DNA of 64,000 nucleotides from Promethearchaeota archaeon (GCA_019058515.1 JAHPYY010000173.1:91063-155062); one strand, 5' to 3'; numbered from the stretch's first letter, positions 15,424-24,918 are shown. Translations and numbers: made by a program. The notes: generated from the letters alone by a model not told the origin.

Positions 15424-17634
15424 TTATTCTTCGCTCATGTTAAACACAGTTCTTTTCACCACATCATCAATTTTTAAGAGTTTGTGATGTAACAGCGTTC
15501 TGATCTTCTTAGAAGTGATCTTCGGATTTTTAAGACACCAATCTTGCACTAAAGCTTCGCATTTTTTTGCTTTTTTGGCTAATTTTAGGTGATCTTCGTT
15601 TTTTGCGTCGAATAATGGAATTGGAAAAATAAAGGGTCTTTTATGAATATGACGAGAACTTTTCACTAGTTTAATATTTCTCGTAAGAATTGGGCTATTA
15701 AGTACCGAGCATAAGTAATACGCTTCTTTTACATCTGGAGTCGAATAATAATAGTTTTCAGAGTCAATAATTATTGAATTACTCTCGTTTTCAATAACCG
15801 AAGATTTTAAGTTTGAACCACTTGCGTTGTACACTACCAAGTAGGTTGAGTTTTTTGATTGTTTGGTTAATTTGCTCCAATAATTTAAGTTGCTTATTAA
15901 GGTATCGAGGGAGCTTGTGATTTTTTTGTGCTTTTTATAGTACTCATTGGTTTTATTATAAAAATTATAAGCAAGGGGTGAGTTTTTTAAGTGAGCGAGA
16001 TCAAATTCAAAATCTTCTTTTTGAACGGGTAAAAATACATCTCTTTTAGTTTTTAAATGAAAGGGAATTAAATCTTGGTTCAAAAATGTCTTAAATGCGT
16101 AAATTTTCTCAATTTCTTCTTTGTCAAACTTATAATACCATTTTTTTTTTGCACGCTTTAAAACATCGCTATCTGAACGAATTACAAGATGGGTATTTTT
16201 TTCCTCAAGAATATTGAAAAATACCAAGCTTCTTGGAACTAAAGTTGCACCTTGAAAAAATTTTGATCTATATTTACTTTTTAACAATTTTTGGATGGAT
16301 ATTAACTCGTTTATCGGAAGAATGGATTTGGCTCCATCTTCCAAAATTTCTATACTAGAATAAAGTATTTTTTTTACACATACTAGATTTTTGTCAAAGA
16401 TTTTCGCTTGTATAGGATATTTTTTTGAGATCGGTTTATTATGTTTCTTTCCTACATATTGAGCTCTTAAACAGATGTGTTGTATCGGAAATATGCAGTA
16501 ATCTTTAAAATCCCAGATTTCAATATTATCAAAAAAGGTAAATGCCCTAAATTTTAAGCAATGATCTCCTGTAATTACGCCTTTGGTTAGTATGAAAAAA
16601 ATGGTTCCCTTAATCTTTAAAAATTTTATCGTAGTAGCGTAAAAGAAAACTGAAGCTAATTCAATATGTGTTATGAATTGGCTTTTTGGCTTTATAGAAA
16701 GAGTTTTGCTTAAATTAAGGATTTTTGTTTGATAATCCTTTTTTACTAAATCTTTATATGTAAGCCAAGGAGGATTGCCGATAAGTAGATCGAACGATCC
16801 AGATAGATCAGCGAGATTAATACTAAGAGATTCCTCATATTCTTCTGGAAAAAGAGAATCTAGCATGTAAATATTTATAAAATCTTGCAGGTGATTTTCT
16901 GTGCCAAAGTGTTCTAATATATTCAAGAGGATATTAATCTTTGCGACTATAATTGCAACTGGATTTATTTCGAAGCCATAAATATTACTTATTGCTTTAA
17001 ATTGATCTTTTCTCTTTCTGTTAGAATTAACGATGTGCTTGTAAATTTGTAGAATAAATGTTCCTGAGCCACAACTTGGATCTAATACTTTTTTTCCGAA
17101 TGTATACGAGTTTTCAATCATATTGTCTGCTAATTGTGTTGGCGTATAAAATTCACCAATTTTATGTCGAGTTATTACGAAGAAGATCTGTTGATAAAGC
17201 TCGCTAAACAAGTCTTGAAATTCAAATTTACAATTGTTAAAAAACTCGAAAATATCTGAGAAAATTTCCTTAGAAAGGACTACCCAATTAAAAAAACTTG
17301 AGTATTCGCTAATTGAAAATGAAACTAAATCAGATTCTTTATACTTTTTATATATTTCCTCAAGATTATTCGCTTCACTGGAATAGTATTTAATGATAAG
17401 AAACGATTTTAAAATTTCTACGAGATACGTATGTTTTAGAAATAGAGATGGTCGAACTTCTTTACCGTATATAGATTTAAAAAAGTCTTTCCATTTTTGA
17501 TATTTCTCAAAGTATATCGCGTTATCGGTTTCGCATAAGCCTTCCAAGAATGCTATGATTTTCTTAAATGAATTTGATGTTGTACCAAAGGAATTGAGTA
17601 TATCTTCCGATGTAATCGCAATTTCAGTTTCCAT
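15424..17634 (-). CDS. Adenine-N6 DNA methyltransferase (Eco57I/TaqI-like, no nuclease domain)
   Basis: 736 residues. The SAM-binding motif I is DPSCGSGTF (about residues 185-193), preceded by GEFYTPTQLAD, the region typical of N-6 DNA methylases. The catalytic motif IV is NPPW (about 287-290). The first 150 residues are helical. The last 300 look like a TaqI/Eco57I-type target-recognition region (VVYNASGSNL, LCSVLNSPI, RPFIFPIPLF). No PD-(D/E)XK or other nuclease motif is visible, so it modifies DNA but needs a partner to cut, if cutting occurs. It begins 2 nt after the upstream gene's stop, so the two are translationally linked, and it is the last gene of the six-gene cluster that starts at 24412. 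Confidence 0.85.
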   Translation of the reverse strand: METEIAITSEDILNSFGTTSNSFKKIIAFLEGLCETDNAIYFEKYQKWKDFFKSIYGKEVRPSLFLKHTYLVEILKSFLIIKYYSSEANNLEEIYKKYKESDLVSFSISEYSSFFNWVVLSKEIFSDIFEFFNNCKFEFQDLFSELYQQIFFVITRHKIGEFYTPTQLADNMIENSYTFGKKVLDPSCGSGTFILQIYKHIVNSNRKRKDQFKAISNIYGFEINPVAIIVAKINILLNILEHFGTENHLQDFINIYMLDSLFPEEYEESLSINLADLSGSFDLLIGNPPWLTYKDLVKKDYQTKILNLSKTLSIKPKSQFITHIELASVFFYATTIKFLKIKGTIFFILTKGVITGDHCLKFRAFTFFDNIEIWDFKDYCIFPIQHICLRAQYVGKKHNKPISKKYPIQAKIFDKNLVCVKKILYSSIEILEDGAKSILPINELISIQKLLKSKYRSKFFQGATLVPRSLVFFNILEEKNTHLVIRSDSDVLKRAKKKWYYKFDKEEIEKIYAFKTFLNQDLIPFHLKTKRDVFLPVQKEDFEFDLAHLKNSPLAYNFYNKTNEYYKKHKKITSSLDTLISNLNYWSKLTKQSKNSTYLVVYNASGSNLKSSVIENESNSIIIDSENYYYSTPDVKEAYYLCSVLNSPILTRNIKLVKSSRHIHKRPFIFPIPLFDAKNEDHLKLAKKAKKCEALVQDWCLKNPKITSKKIRTLLHHKLLKIDDVVKRTVFNMSEE

Positions 17635-17636
17635 GA

Positions 17637-18833
17637 TTAAAAGTTGGGTAAGCGCTTATTTCGGGTCCATTCTCGATCGAGTATAAAATTAGTAGCAGCT
17701 TCGTTGTCAATAAAATTATTTATTAAATCCATAATAATTGTAGAGTTTGCTGCGTTTTCCTTACCAATCCCTTTTCCTGTATTTGGATCGTAGCACTCGT
17801 AAAATCCATTATTGTTCACAAGACTAAGGAGTCTAATGAAGAGTTGTTGGGATATATTTATAAACCCGTGTTTACGCAATCCAAGGATTATCAACCAATT
17901 AAGTGTATCACTGGTAAAATTGTTAAGATTTATTTGTAATATTTCAAATTGGTCTAATGAAATAAATGGAATAAGGTAATTGCTCATAAATTTATCTTCG
18001 TTAAGAATTCGTTCATCTACTAATATATACGCTATATGTTGAGGCAGCTTTTCTAAGTATAACGGAATCAGAGATAACGACGTCTGAAGCTTATTTCCGA
18101 TGCGATCTTTACTTAAAACCTCAGTAAAACAAGCTTGATCATCGTTCCAAAAATGTGTAATGATATCGTTTTCCAATCTGTTTGAGTAATTAGAGTAAAA
18201 ATTACTTAGATTAGTGTCTTTTAACTTTGAATATAACACAGATAACATTCGTATTCCTTGAGTAAATAAAACATTAAATGATAAGTCAAAATAGTAAGGC
18301 GAAAATTCCGAGGATTTTTTAACCCATTTTTCATGGAATTTAGAGGATGAAGGCAACTGTCCTATTGCATAAACAAAATTGTCCTTGAGATTTTGACTGA
18401 AAACTAAGTGTGAATTTTCTAGTTTTCTATTTTGGATAACATAATTATAAAATCGTCTAACGCTGGAGATATATTTACGTATGTTATCAAGGTGATAATC
18501 TCTATGGAATATCGAATTAACACATAAACTAACTAAAGGAGGGGCAATTTCTGAAGGATGTGAATTAAAAGGATCCATTAATGAATACGCATATGGTGTA
18601 TATCCAAATATATCCACTAATTCAAGTTCACTAATGGCTAGGTTTCTGTCTAAATAACTGTTAGTAATTATGTGTAAGAGATTTGAACCTATAAGTAGAA
18701 AATTTTGCTCGTTTATAGAACTATCGGTTAAATAAAACTCGCTCCCATCAATTTCAATATTTTTGGTATTCTTTAAAAGATTTTTTTTGCAAGTCGACTC
18801 AAAATCTGTGTTGGTTATTTCAGGAAGGTTCAT
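17637..18833 (-). CDS. Uncharacterised alpha-helical protein, possibly (alpha/alpha)6-barrel glycosidase-like
   Basis: 398 residues, largely helical. The pattern of paired helices, with an FWNDDQACF segment in the middle and YDPNTGKGIGKENAANSTIIMDLI near the C-terminus, recalls the (alpha/alpha)6 barrels of GH63/trehalase-type glycosidases, where a similar (Y/F)xPxTGxGxG segment occurs. The expected catalytic acids cannot be placed with confidence, so enzymatic activity is not claimed. It sits between the PLD-like protein gene (130 nt upstream) and the DNA methyltransferase (2 nt downstream). The tight coupling to the methyltransferase argues for a shared job. Confidence 0.4.
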   Translation of the reverse strand: MNLPEITNTDFESTCKKNLLKNTKNIEIDGSEFYLTDSSINEQNFLLIGSNLLHIITNSYLDRNLAISELELVDIFGYTPYAYSLMDPFNSHPSEIAPPLVSLCVNSIFHRDYHLDNIRKYISSVRRFYNYVIQNRKLENSHLVFSQNLKDNFVYAIGQLPSSSKFHEKWVKKSSEFSPYYFDLSFNVLFTQGIRMLSVLYSKLKDTNLSNFYSNYSNRLENDIITHFWNDDQACFTEVLSKDRIGNKLQTSLSLIPLYLEKLPQHIAYILVDERILNEDKFMSNYLIPFISLDQFEILQINLNNFTSDTLNWLIILGLRKHGFINISQQLFIRLLSLVNNNGFYECYDPNTGKGIGKENAANSTIIMDLINNFIDNEAATNFILDREWTRNKRLPNF

Positions 18834-18963
18834 AGGTAATAAAAACTCGAATAATTATGTATAAATCACGCATTTGTAAAGTTCAAGATCCTTGAATGTC
18901 GAGATTCACACATTTACGAATTAAACTTAGAATTATGTTATACAATATTAACGAGAACAAATG

Positions 18964-19500
18964 TCACCTTCTCATAAATGAAGGCAACATTAGACTGACA
19001 ATTTCTGCTAAACTCTTTAAGCGCGATCTTTCTCTCATGACAGTTACAATCAAAACAGATTTAGCTAATTCTTTTCTATCTAATGAACCTCCCGAATACA
19101 CCGCTTCCTCCGTGTTAAAAACTAGTAATAAGCGAATATTTGGATTGCTTATAATATTAACTCCTTCTGTTTGTTTTAAATCCTCGAAAATTTCCAAATA
19201 TTCCCCCAACAGTCCTCTTCTATCGTTTGTTATTAACAAAACAGGAACTCCTTTTTTAACTAGCTTTTTTATCTCATTTGCGTAGAATTTGTCTATTTTG
19301 GGACTGATAATATTAAGTTGAGAATTAGTATTATTTATTATTTCAATTATTTTTTCGTTAATGAAGTCCTTTTGGTTCGGTCCACCTGATGAGTGAATTT
19401 CTATGTTCCCGACCAGAGAAAGAATTTTCCGCTCTAAATTTTCGACTTCTTCTTGAAGTTGTCTGTTTTTTACTCTGAGTTCGATTAACCGGTCTGACAT
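18964..19500 (-). CDS. PLD-like fold protein lacking the HKD motif, with coiled-coil N-terminus
   Basis: 178 residues. Residues 1-28 form a coiled coil (IELRVKNRQLQEEVENLERK). From about 50 the sequence follows the phospholipase D-like fold: INNTNSQLNIISPKID, then a helix, GVPVLLITNDRRG, GVNIISNP and a final AVYSGGSLDRKE strand-turn. The His-Lys of the usual HxK(x)4D is replaced by Ile-Arg (NPNIRLLLVF), so it is probably a binding rather than a catalytic domain. TrmB-type regulators carry related domains, and a similar one ends the 692-residue protein at 58329-60407. It is the fourth gene of the minus-strand cluster, 83 nt after the CHAT-like gene. Confidence 0.55.
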   Translation of the reverse strand: MSDRLIELRVKNRQLQEEVENLERKILSLVGNIEIHSSGGPNQKDFINEKIIEIINNTNSQLNIISPKIDKFYANEIKKLVKKGVPVLLITNDRRGLLGEYLEIFEDLKQTEGVNIISNPNIRLLLVFNTEEAVYSGGSLDRKELAKSVLIVTVMRERSRLKSLAEIVSLMLPSFMRR

Positions 19501-19583
19501 TTTTCTAACCTTTTTAAAATAGTGCGTTTAAAGTGAAATATTACTTAATTAATTCAAGTAAACTATTTATTGTTTATTAAATC

Positions 19584-22163
19584 TTATGGTAAGATCATTT
19601 TTTTCCACGGTTCGCCAAATAATATAAGACTATTAAGTTCAATTAAGTCGTTTAACTGTAATTTTTGTTCAAATTGAGTAATATCAAAGGACTTAGAGGA
19701 TTCGATCTTGAATTTCTTCTGAATTAACCGTCTTCTAGCGTTTAGTAGAGAATTCCCTAAATTCCAAGAGTTTATGACATTAACATAGAAACTAGCAGAA
19801 AGGAATCTTGATTCGTTGTTAAACACGGGAATAATTCTCGCTATTACTCCTAATATTCGCTTATTATTGTTAAAAACCTTGTATATGTTACTATACGCCT
19901 CAAGTGGAAAGCGATGCCTATGACCATCGGGATCGAATACTTGACAATCAAAAAATACAATTGGACTTCTTTCACGATAACTCTTTTGGATTATGTCTGA
20001 AATTTGTTTAATCTTGAGAATTTTGCAGTCGTTTGTAATAATATAACTCCCTTGAGGATTCGTTTGCGTGTAAAGTATGTTTCCAACAAAATGAATCATA
20101 TCAAAAGTTCCCAAGGAGAGTTTTTCAATAATCGTGTTGTAGATTGATTCCATATCCGACAATGAGGTCATTTCGTTGATGTGGTTTTTATTGCTAAAGA
20201 AATTTAAGAAGTAAGATAGAACATCTTTTCCCTCGCTAAATTCGTATAATATCTCTTTTTTTTGAAGCGAATCATTCCATTTTAGCGGAAATTCTGAATT
20301 TAAACAATCTATTAAGAGGGTATTAGGTTTTTTCTGGTTAACTTCAGATTCAAATTCTTTTGGAAAGATTCCCATTAAAGAATCACTTAGGAGAAAATCA
20401 CCAACTTTATAACCTATCGAATATCTAAGCATAAAAAATGAATCATCGTATAGAATTTCCATTGGAATAGATAATTTTTGATCAAACATGAAATATATTT
20501 GCGGTCTCACAGTCGATTTTAAAAGTCGGAATTGAGACATATATCTTCTAAGGATTTCTGGTAGGAATGCATAAAAGATTTTTCCAAAATCCTCAGTTGT
20601 AAAATTCTTCTCGTTATTTCCTATAAATACACCGTAAAACAGTTTGTTTAGCTGAGAATCGTTCCAATACTCATCGTTTACGGTACCATATATTAGATTG
20701 TTTTCGGTAGAGATTAAATAATATTGAATAGAGCCCGTGTTAGTAACTCTAACCACAATTTGAGAGATAATAAACGAGGGATCATATTCCAACGATATAT
20801 TAAATTCGTCCTCAAATGAATAGATTTTATTTCGATTAGGTTCCGTACTAGTATATAATACTTCTAAGTTTTCAAGAAATGGTGCCAAATTCTCGTCTAA
20901 AAGCGGAATTAATTTCTTGGCCAAAATAAAATCCTTTTCTTCGAATAAGATTCTATAAAAAATCATTCTCCAAAAATCCATATCCTCTAAAGAAAAAAAC
21001 CTCGACTTAAATTTCCACAGGTAATTACACGTGTAAAAGTAATGGAAAATTTCTTCGTTATTCTGAGGAAATTTTAAGTGATTATTTAATTTTTGAAGAG
21101 ATTGAAATAAGAACTTATTTTCTTTTACGCCTTCGAATTTTTTACATGCCTCCGCCCATAATTCTACTAAAACATAATCATAAGATAGATCCGAATCGTA
21201 TAACAGTAAATCATCTAAGAAGTCGTAAATTTCATAGGTTACATTAAAGTATGATTGATCTCGCGACAATTCTATATATTTATGGATGTAATTAATCGCA
21301 TCTCCAAACGTTTCAAATTCGTTAATTTTTGAAAATGTGTTTCTTATAACGGCTATAGTCCAATCATGTTTACCAATATTGTTTATTTCGGTTACTAGTT
21401 CATCCATGCCTCTTAGAATTGCCTTGTAATTTCTCTCGTTGATCGAAAAACGGCTAGCGCGACTAAATTCTGTTTTAAGATACTCTGAAAGGCGGTTAAT
21501 AAGTAGTTTATAAATTGAATTGACAAATTCTTCAGAAGATCCGGTAAGTTGGTATTTTATTTTTACATTCTCAATTATAATATAGACAAATAATCCACGT
21601 TTACTTGGTTCTAGCTCCTGGAGGAGATTGCTAAAAATTTTCATGCTATATTTAAATAATTCGGAGGGAACCACAGTCTGAATTAGATACGCTAATAGGA
21701 TTTGCAATTCAATCAGAGTTTGGAAATCTTCCTCGGTTTTAGCCCTAAAACAAACAGAGTTAACAAATTTTAATATTCCTTCATTGGATAAGTTCTCTCG
21801 TTGAATAAATTCCTTCAATAGGCGGGTCCAAAATACCTTAAATTGGTAATAATCATCCAACATTGACAAAAAACTAAAGAATCTTTTATAAGCGTCGATG
21901 TATCGCACGATATCTAAGCTTGAACCCTTCCCAATCTTGAATTTCAACGAATTTATGTACATCCACCAACTATTCATCTCCACCATAACTAATTGTTGTT
22001 TTTTCTGTGAGTCTAACCAATCAATCTTCTCTATATCGTAATATAAATTAGTAAGAATTTGGTCTCCCCAGCGATGATTACCCATCTGGAGCAATTTTCT
22101 GGCTTGAATTACCTTACTTTGAAAATGGGTTAAAAACTCTTTATTAATATTTTCAGTCAACAT
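19584..22163 (-). CDS. Large protein with degenerate CHAT (caspase-like) domain at C-terminus
   Basis: 859 residues. The first 430 or so are helical and repeat-like, without a clear TPR consensus. The C-terminal 280 resemble a CHAT domain: DMIHFVGN stands where HFAGHG is expected, SPIVFFDCQVFD where the catalytic Cys strand is expected, and the family ending LILFGEPWKKM (compare the usual FGDPxL) is present. The candidate Cys is kept but the second His of the HxxGH motif is Asn, so proteolytic activity is doubtful. CHAT proteins in bacteria often act with TPR partners in defence. It lies 27 nt after the actin-related gene, in the same cluster. Confidence 0.55.
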   Translation of the reverse strand: MLTENINKEFLTHFQSKVIQARKLLQMGNHRWGDQILTNLYYDIEKIDWLDSQKKQQLVMVEMNSWWMYINSLKFKIGKGSSLDIVRYIDAYKRFFSFLSMLDDYYQFKVFWTRLLKEFIQRENLSNEGILKFVNSVCFRAKTEEDFQTLIELQILLAYLIQTVVPSELFKYSMKIFSNLLQELEPSKRGLFVYIIIENVKIKYQLTGSSEEFVNSIYKLLINRLSEYLKTEFSRASRFSINERNYKAILRGMDELVTEINNIGKHDWTIAVIRNTFSKINEFETFGDAINYIHKYIELSRDQSYFNVTYEIYDFLDDLLLYDSDLSYDYVLVELWAEACKKFEGVKENKFLFQSLQKLNNHLKFPQNNEEIFHYFYTCNYLWKFKSRFFSLEDMDFWRMIFYRILFEEKDFILAKKLIPLLDENLAPFLENLEVLYTSTEPNRNKIYSFEDEFNISLEYDPSFIISQIVVRVTNTGSIQYYLISTENNLIYGTVNDEYWNDSQLNKLFYGVFIGNNEKNFTTEDFGKIFYAFLPEILRRYMSQFRLLKSTVRPQIYFMFDQKLSIPMEILYDDSFFMLRYSIGYKVGDFLLSDSLMGIFPKEFESEVNQKKPNTLLIDCLNSEFPLKWNDSLQKKEILYEFSEGKDVLSYFLNFFSNKNHINEMTSLSDMESIYNTIIEKLSLGTFDMIHFVGNILYTQTNPQGSYIITNDCKILKIKQISDIIQKSYRERSPIVFFDCQVFDPDGHRHRFPLEAYSNIYKVFNNNKRILGVIARIIPVFNNESRFLSASFYVNVINSWNLGNSLLNARRRLIQKKFKIESSKSFDITQFEQKLQLNDLIELNSLILFGEPWKKMILP

Positions 22164-22190
22164 AGCTCTTTTTTAACAAATCTAAATTGC

Positions 22191-23330
22191 TCAATTTGAT
22201 TTAAAAATCCATCCTTTTTCTAACTGTCCTTTCAAATACAAAACAGAAGCGCCAATCCAAGACATATGCTCCCTTCCTGCGGGAGCGAAAACATTAACCT
22301 TTAGCTGTAGTTTTTCCGGAAAGTATTTGGTCAATTCCTTACTTAATCTTTCACGTAAACCAGTAATTAGACTGCTACCTCCAGAAATAATTATTCCAGA
22401 TAATAATTCTGCCCAATTTTCGCGATCCCAAAGCTTAATTACTTCAGCAATCGACTCATCTAAACCTTTATAGTCTAAATGGAGGAGAGAAGGATCAAAT
22501 AAAGGTTCAGCTAATTGAAATCGCTCGTAATTTATCTTTAAGTTATAATTGTTAGGGAGGGTTATCAGACGATTGTATTTCTCGAATCCTTCTTTAATTT
22601 TATTTCTTTCGGATTCTGGATTTAATACACATAAGCTAGCCTTCTCTTTTATTTCTTTTGCAATCCAGCGGTTTATGTAAAAATCCTTATTAGTTTCTTT
22701 TTGAGACAAAATAAGATTTAAAAAGTAGTTGGTTAAATCCTTTCCCGTGATAGGGAATAAATCTCTTGCCATATTGTTCATAAATCCGTGCAAAACTGTA
22801 GATATATAGGTATTAGATTCTCCAATGTTGACGATTACTCCACTCATTTTTTTTAACGAAGATATTATGGCTTGAGTCTCCGATAAAAATAATAACTTCG
22901 GAAACCCAAATGTTTCAAGGAAAATTTGTTGGTATTTTACCTTTTCTATTTCAGGAGTGAAAAAAGGATTAATTAGAATGATCGGTTGTTTGTATTTAAA
23001 GTCAGAAGGAATTTTTAATTGGTTGTAAAAATATTTGAAATACTTCAAGAAAATGCTGAAATTACCGTCTTTTTTAAATTCGTGAATTTTTAAAATATTT
23101 AGGTATTTTTCAGCATCGTTTCCAAACAAGTACTTATTCGTTCCCTCTTCCAAAAAAATTTCTTCGAATCCTTCTATGACATCGGTTTGAAACAGAAAAT
23201 CTGTTATATCCGCATAGATACTTGGAGCAATTATTTGAGGAAAATCGGTGCCAGCCCAGCCTAATTTAAATATCGAAGACCCAATATCTAAGATTAATGG
23301 TTTTGTTAGATTACTGATTTCGCTTTCCAT
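22191..23330 (-). CDS. Actin-related protein (divergent Asgard actin homologue)
   Basis: 379 residues, close to the 375 of eukaryotic actin. Phosphate-1 loop LDIGSSIFKLGWAG has Asp at residue 15 (actin: DNGSGxCKxGFAG). Gln153 in ETQAIISSL matches actin Gln137. Phosphate-2 is VIVNIGESNTY (about 165-175), with Asn in place of the usual Asp. The adenosine motif is IIISGGSSLITGLRERL, and SWIGASVL near the end matches actin SWIGGSILASL. The divergence at phosphate-2 suggests an Arp-like rather than canonical lokiactin role. It is the second gene of the cluster, 20 nt after a coiled-coil protein and 27 nt before the CHAT-like gene. Confidence 0.85.
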   Translation of the reverse strand: MESEISNLTKPLILDIGSSIFKLGWAGTDFPQIIAPSIYADITDFLFQTDVIEGFEEIFLEEGTNKYLFGNDAEKYLNILKIHEFKKDGNFSIFLKYFKYFYNQLKIPSDFKYKQPIILINPFFTPEIEKVKYQQIFLETFGFPKLLFLSETQAIISSLKKMSGVIVNIGESNTYISTVLHGFMNNMARDLFPITGKDLTNYFLNLILSQKETNKDFYINRWIAKEIKEKASLCVLNPESERNKIKEGFEKYNRLITLPNNYNLKINYERFQLAEPLFDPSLLHLDYKGLDESIAEVIKLWDRENWAELLSGIIISGGSSLITGLRERLSKELTKYFPEKLQLKVNVFAPAGREHMSWIGASVLYLKGQLEKGWIFKSN

Positions 23331-23350
23331 TGTTCAAAAAGAAAAGTTTG

Positions 23351-24412
23351 TTATTGAATTCCTTCTATAGTATGAAAATATTCATCTGTAATTTTTTTTA
23401 AGCGATATTCTTTAACTTGAAGTTCAAGTAAGCCAAGAACTCTTCTAAACTCGCCTGACATACTTTTAAGATCTACATCCGCAACCCTTTCGACTTCATC
23501 TCTTTTTTGTTTAAAGAGTGTGAGTCCTTCCTGGATGTTATCGTAAGATTCTTTTATAGATTTTTCCAATTCTTCAGTATTCTTCTGAGTTATTTTTCGC
23601 ATTTTTCTTAATATTGCCAAAATGTTTGATACTTGATTTTCCCACATATTATACCTTTCGTCTACGCTTTTTTGATATTCTTCGATAAAAATCGCTAATT
23701 TTCCGTAAATTTCATCCATTGGATCTTTTTCTACGACTTCCTCCACTTCTATTTTTTCCAATTCTTCTTCTGCTTCTTCCGTCTCTACTTTTTCGTCTTC
23801 TAATTCTAATTCTTCAGTTACCTCTTGAATCCCACTTTCGAGTGGGGGAGGGTTTTCAGAGATTTCTTGCGAGGGAGTTTCTGATACCGATTCAACGGTA
23901 ATTTCGTCAACAGTTTCAGATTCTGGGGGTTTAGGTTCTTCTTTGGGTTTCCTTTTTGGTACCGTTGTTATAGGCTTTATGATGGGAAGTTCTTCTTTCA
24001 CATATTCGGCTGCTAAATCCTTGCTTTTAGTTTCATGAGCTAATTGAGGCTCAATTTTCTCTTCCTCTACATCTTGTCTATGATAAAAACCGGTACCATC
24101 TGAAATACCCTGAAGTAAATCTTGCAATGTAGACTCAGTTTTCTTTGTAGAATGTAAAGCAGCATCTAAGGTATATGTTTCTTTTGGCGTCTCTAACTGA
24201 ATAGCATCAATTTTAGATTCAAATTCTTTTGGAGGTCTTTGGTCTTCTTTGACTTCATCCCGTTTCTTGGGCTCAGCTTTCTTCTTACTTTCAGCTTTTT
24301 TCTTTGGCTCACCTTTCTTCTTTGATTCGGCTTTTTTCTTGGAGACTAAAGTCTTATCTAAGTCATAATCTTCAACAGCTGATTTCTTTGATTTCTTTTT
24401 TTTCTTTCCCAT
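23351..24412 (-). CDS. Low-complexity, Lys/Glu-rich coiled-coil protein
   Basis: 353 residues. The N-terminus (1-55) is Lys-rich with repeats of the type KKAESKKKGEPKKKAEP. The middle (55-230) is acidic and Pro-rich, probably disordered. Residues about 235-350 form a helical coiled coil (VDERYNMWENQVSNILAILR and following). No enzymatic motif is present. It is the first gene of the actin/CHAT/methyltransferase cluster, so it may be an adaptor or filament-binding partner of the adjacent actin-related protein; that is inferred from order only. Confidence 0.6.
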   Translation of the reverse strand: MGKKKKKSKKSAVEDYDLDKTLVSKKKAESKKKGEPKKKAESKKKAEPKKRDEVKEDQRPPKEFESKIDAIQLETPKETYTLDAALHSTKKTESTLQDLLQGISDGTGFYHRQDVEEEKIEPQLAHETKSKDLAAEYVKEELPIIKPITTVPKRKPKEEPKPPESETVDEITVESVSETPSQEISENPPPLESGIQEVTEELELEDEKVETEEAEEELEKIEVEEVVEKDPMDEIYGKLAIFIEEYQKSVDERYNMWENQVSNILAILRKMRKITQKNTEELEKSIKESYDNIQEGLTLFKQKRDEVERVADVDLKSMSGEFRRVLGLLELQVKEYRLKKITDEYFHTIEGIQ

Positions 24413-24510
24413 ATCGAAGTCAATAATTTAATAGAACAAATTATTAATAAATCTATTTTAAAATTAATAGGCAGAGATCACCCAGATCCCAGCTATTAAT
24501 TGTAGTTATA

Positions 24511-24918
24511 TCACTTACTTTCAATATCTAAAATTTCAACGCTCATGGCACCTTTTTCAAGTAGGAGATCTTTTAATCGTTCTATTTCTGTAGGCGGTCT
24601 TTCTGAGATAACGGTCCATACCGCAGTTTTATCCTTTTCAACTATAACTGCTTCACTATATATCATGCTCAAGTTTAGATCAGCAAAAATTGAAGCGAGT
24701 TTCGCTAACGCTCCAGGTGCATCTGTCATAGTAATTCTAAATTTAACGGCGTTCTTTTCATCGGCAAATCCTATGGGAGTAATCTTCATTTCTTTTGTTT
24801 CGGAATCGGCGACCAACATTAGTTGCGAATTTGTGGTTAACCCTAAACTTCTCCGAATAATTTGTGGGATAACAATACGACCTCGATTATCAATCGTTAA
24901 AATTTTAGAGTGTTTCAT
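24511..24918 (-). CDS. AbrB-type DNA-binding domain fused to an ACT domain
   Basis: 135 residues. Residues 1-50 are a SpoVT/AbrB swapped-hairpin domain (KILTIDNRGRIVIPQIIRRSLGL). Residues 55-130 are an ACT domain (FRITMTDAPGALAKLASIFADLNLSMIY), the small-molecule sensor of amino-acid-responsive regulators. The combination predicts a ligand-controlled transcription factor. It lies about 100 nt upstream of the coiled-coil/actin cluster on the same strand, so it may regulate it or simply be next to it. The gap to the divergent gene at 25267 is 348 nt. Confidence 0.8.
   Translation of the reverse strand: MKHSKILTIDNRGRIVIPQIIRRSLGLTTNSQLMLVADSETKEMKITPIGFADEKNAVKFRITMTDAPGALAKLASIFADLNLSMIYSEAVIVEKDKTAVWTVISERPPTEIERLKDLLLEKGAMSVEILDIESK

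Noticed and set aside
15424..17634. Type IIG or BREX-type restriction enzyme
   Set aside because: The methyltransferase has no visible nuclease motif and is much shorter than PglX-like proteins; no BREX companions are nearby.
18896..19285. 129-codon ORF on the plus strand
   Set aside because: It is antisense to the PLD-like gene, with no recognisable protein features; a shadow frame.
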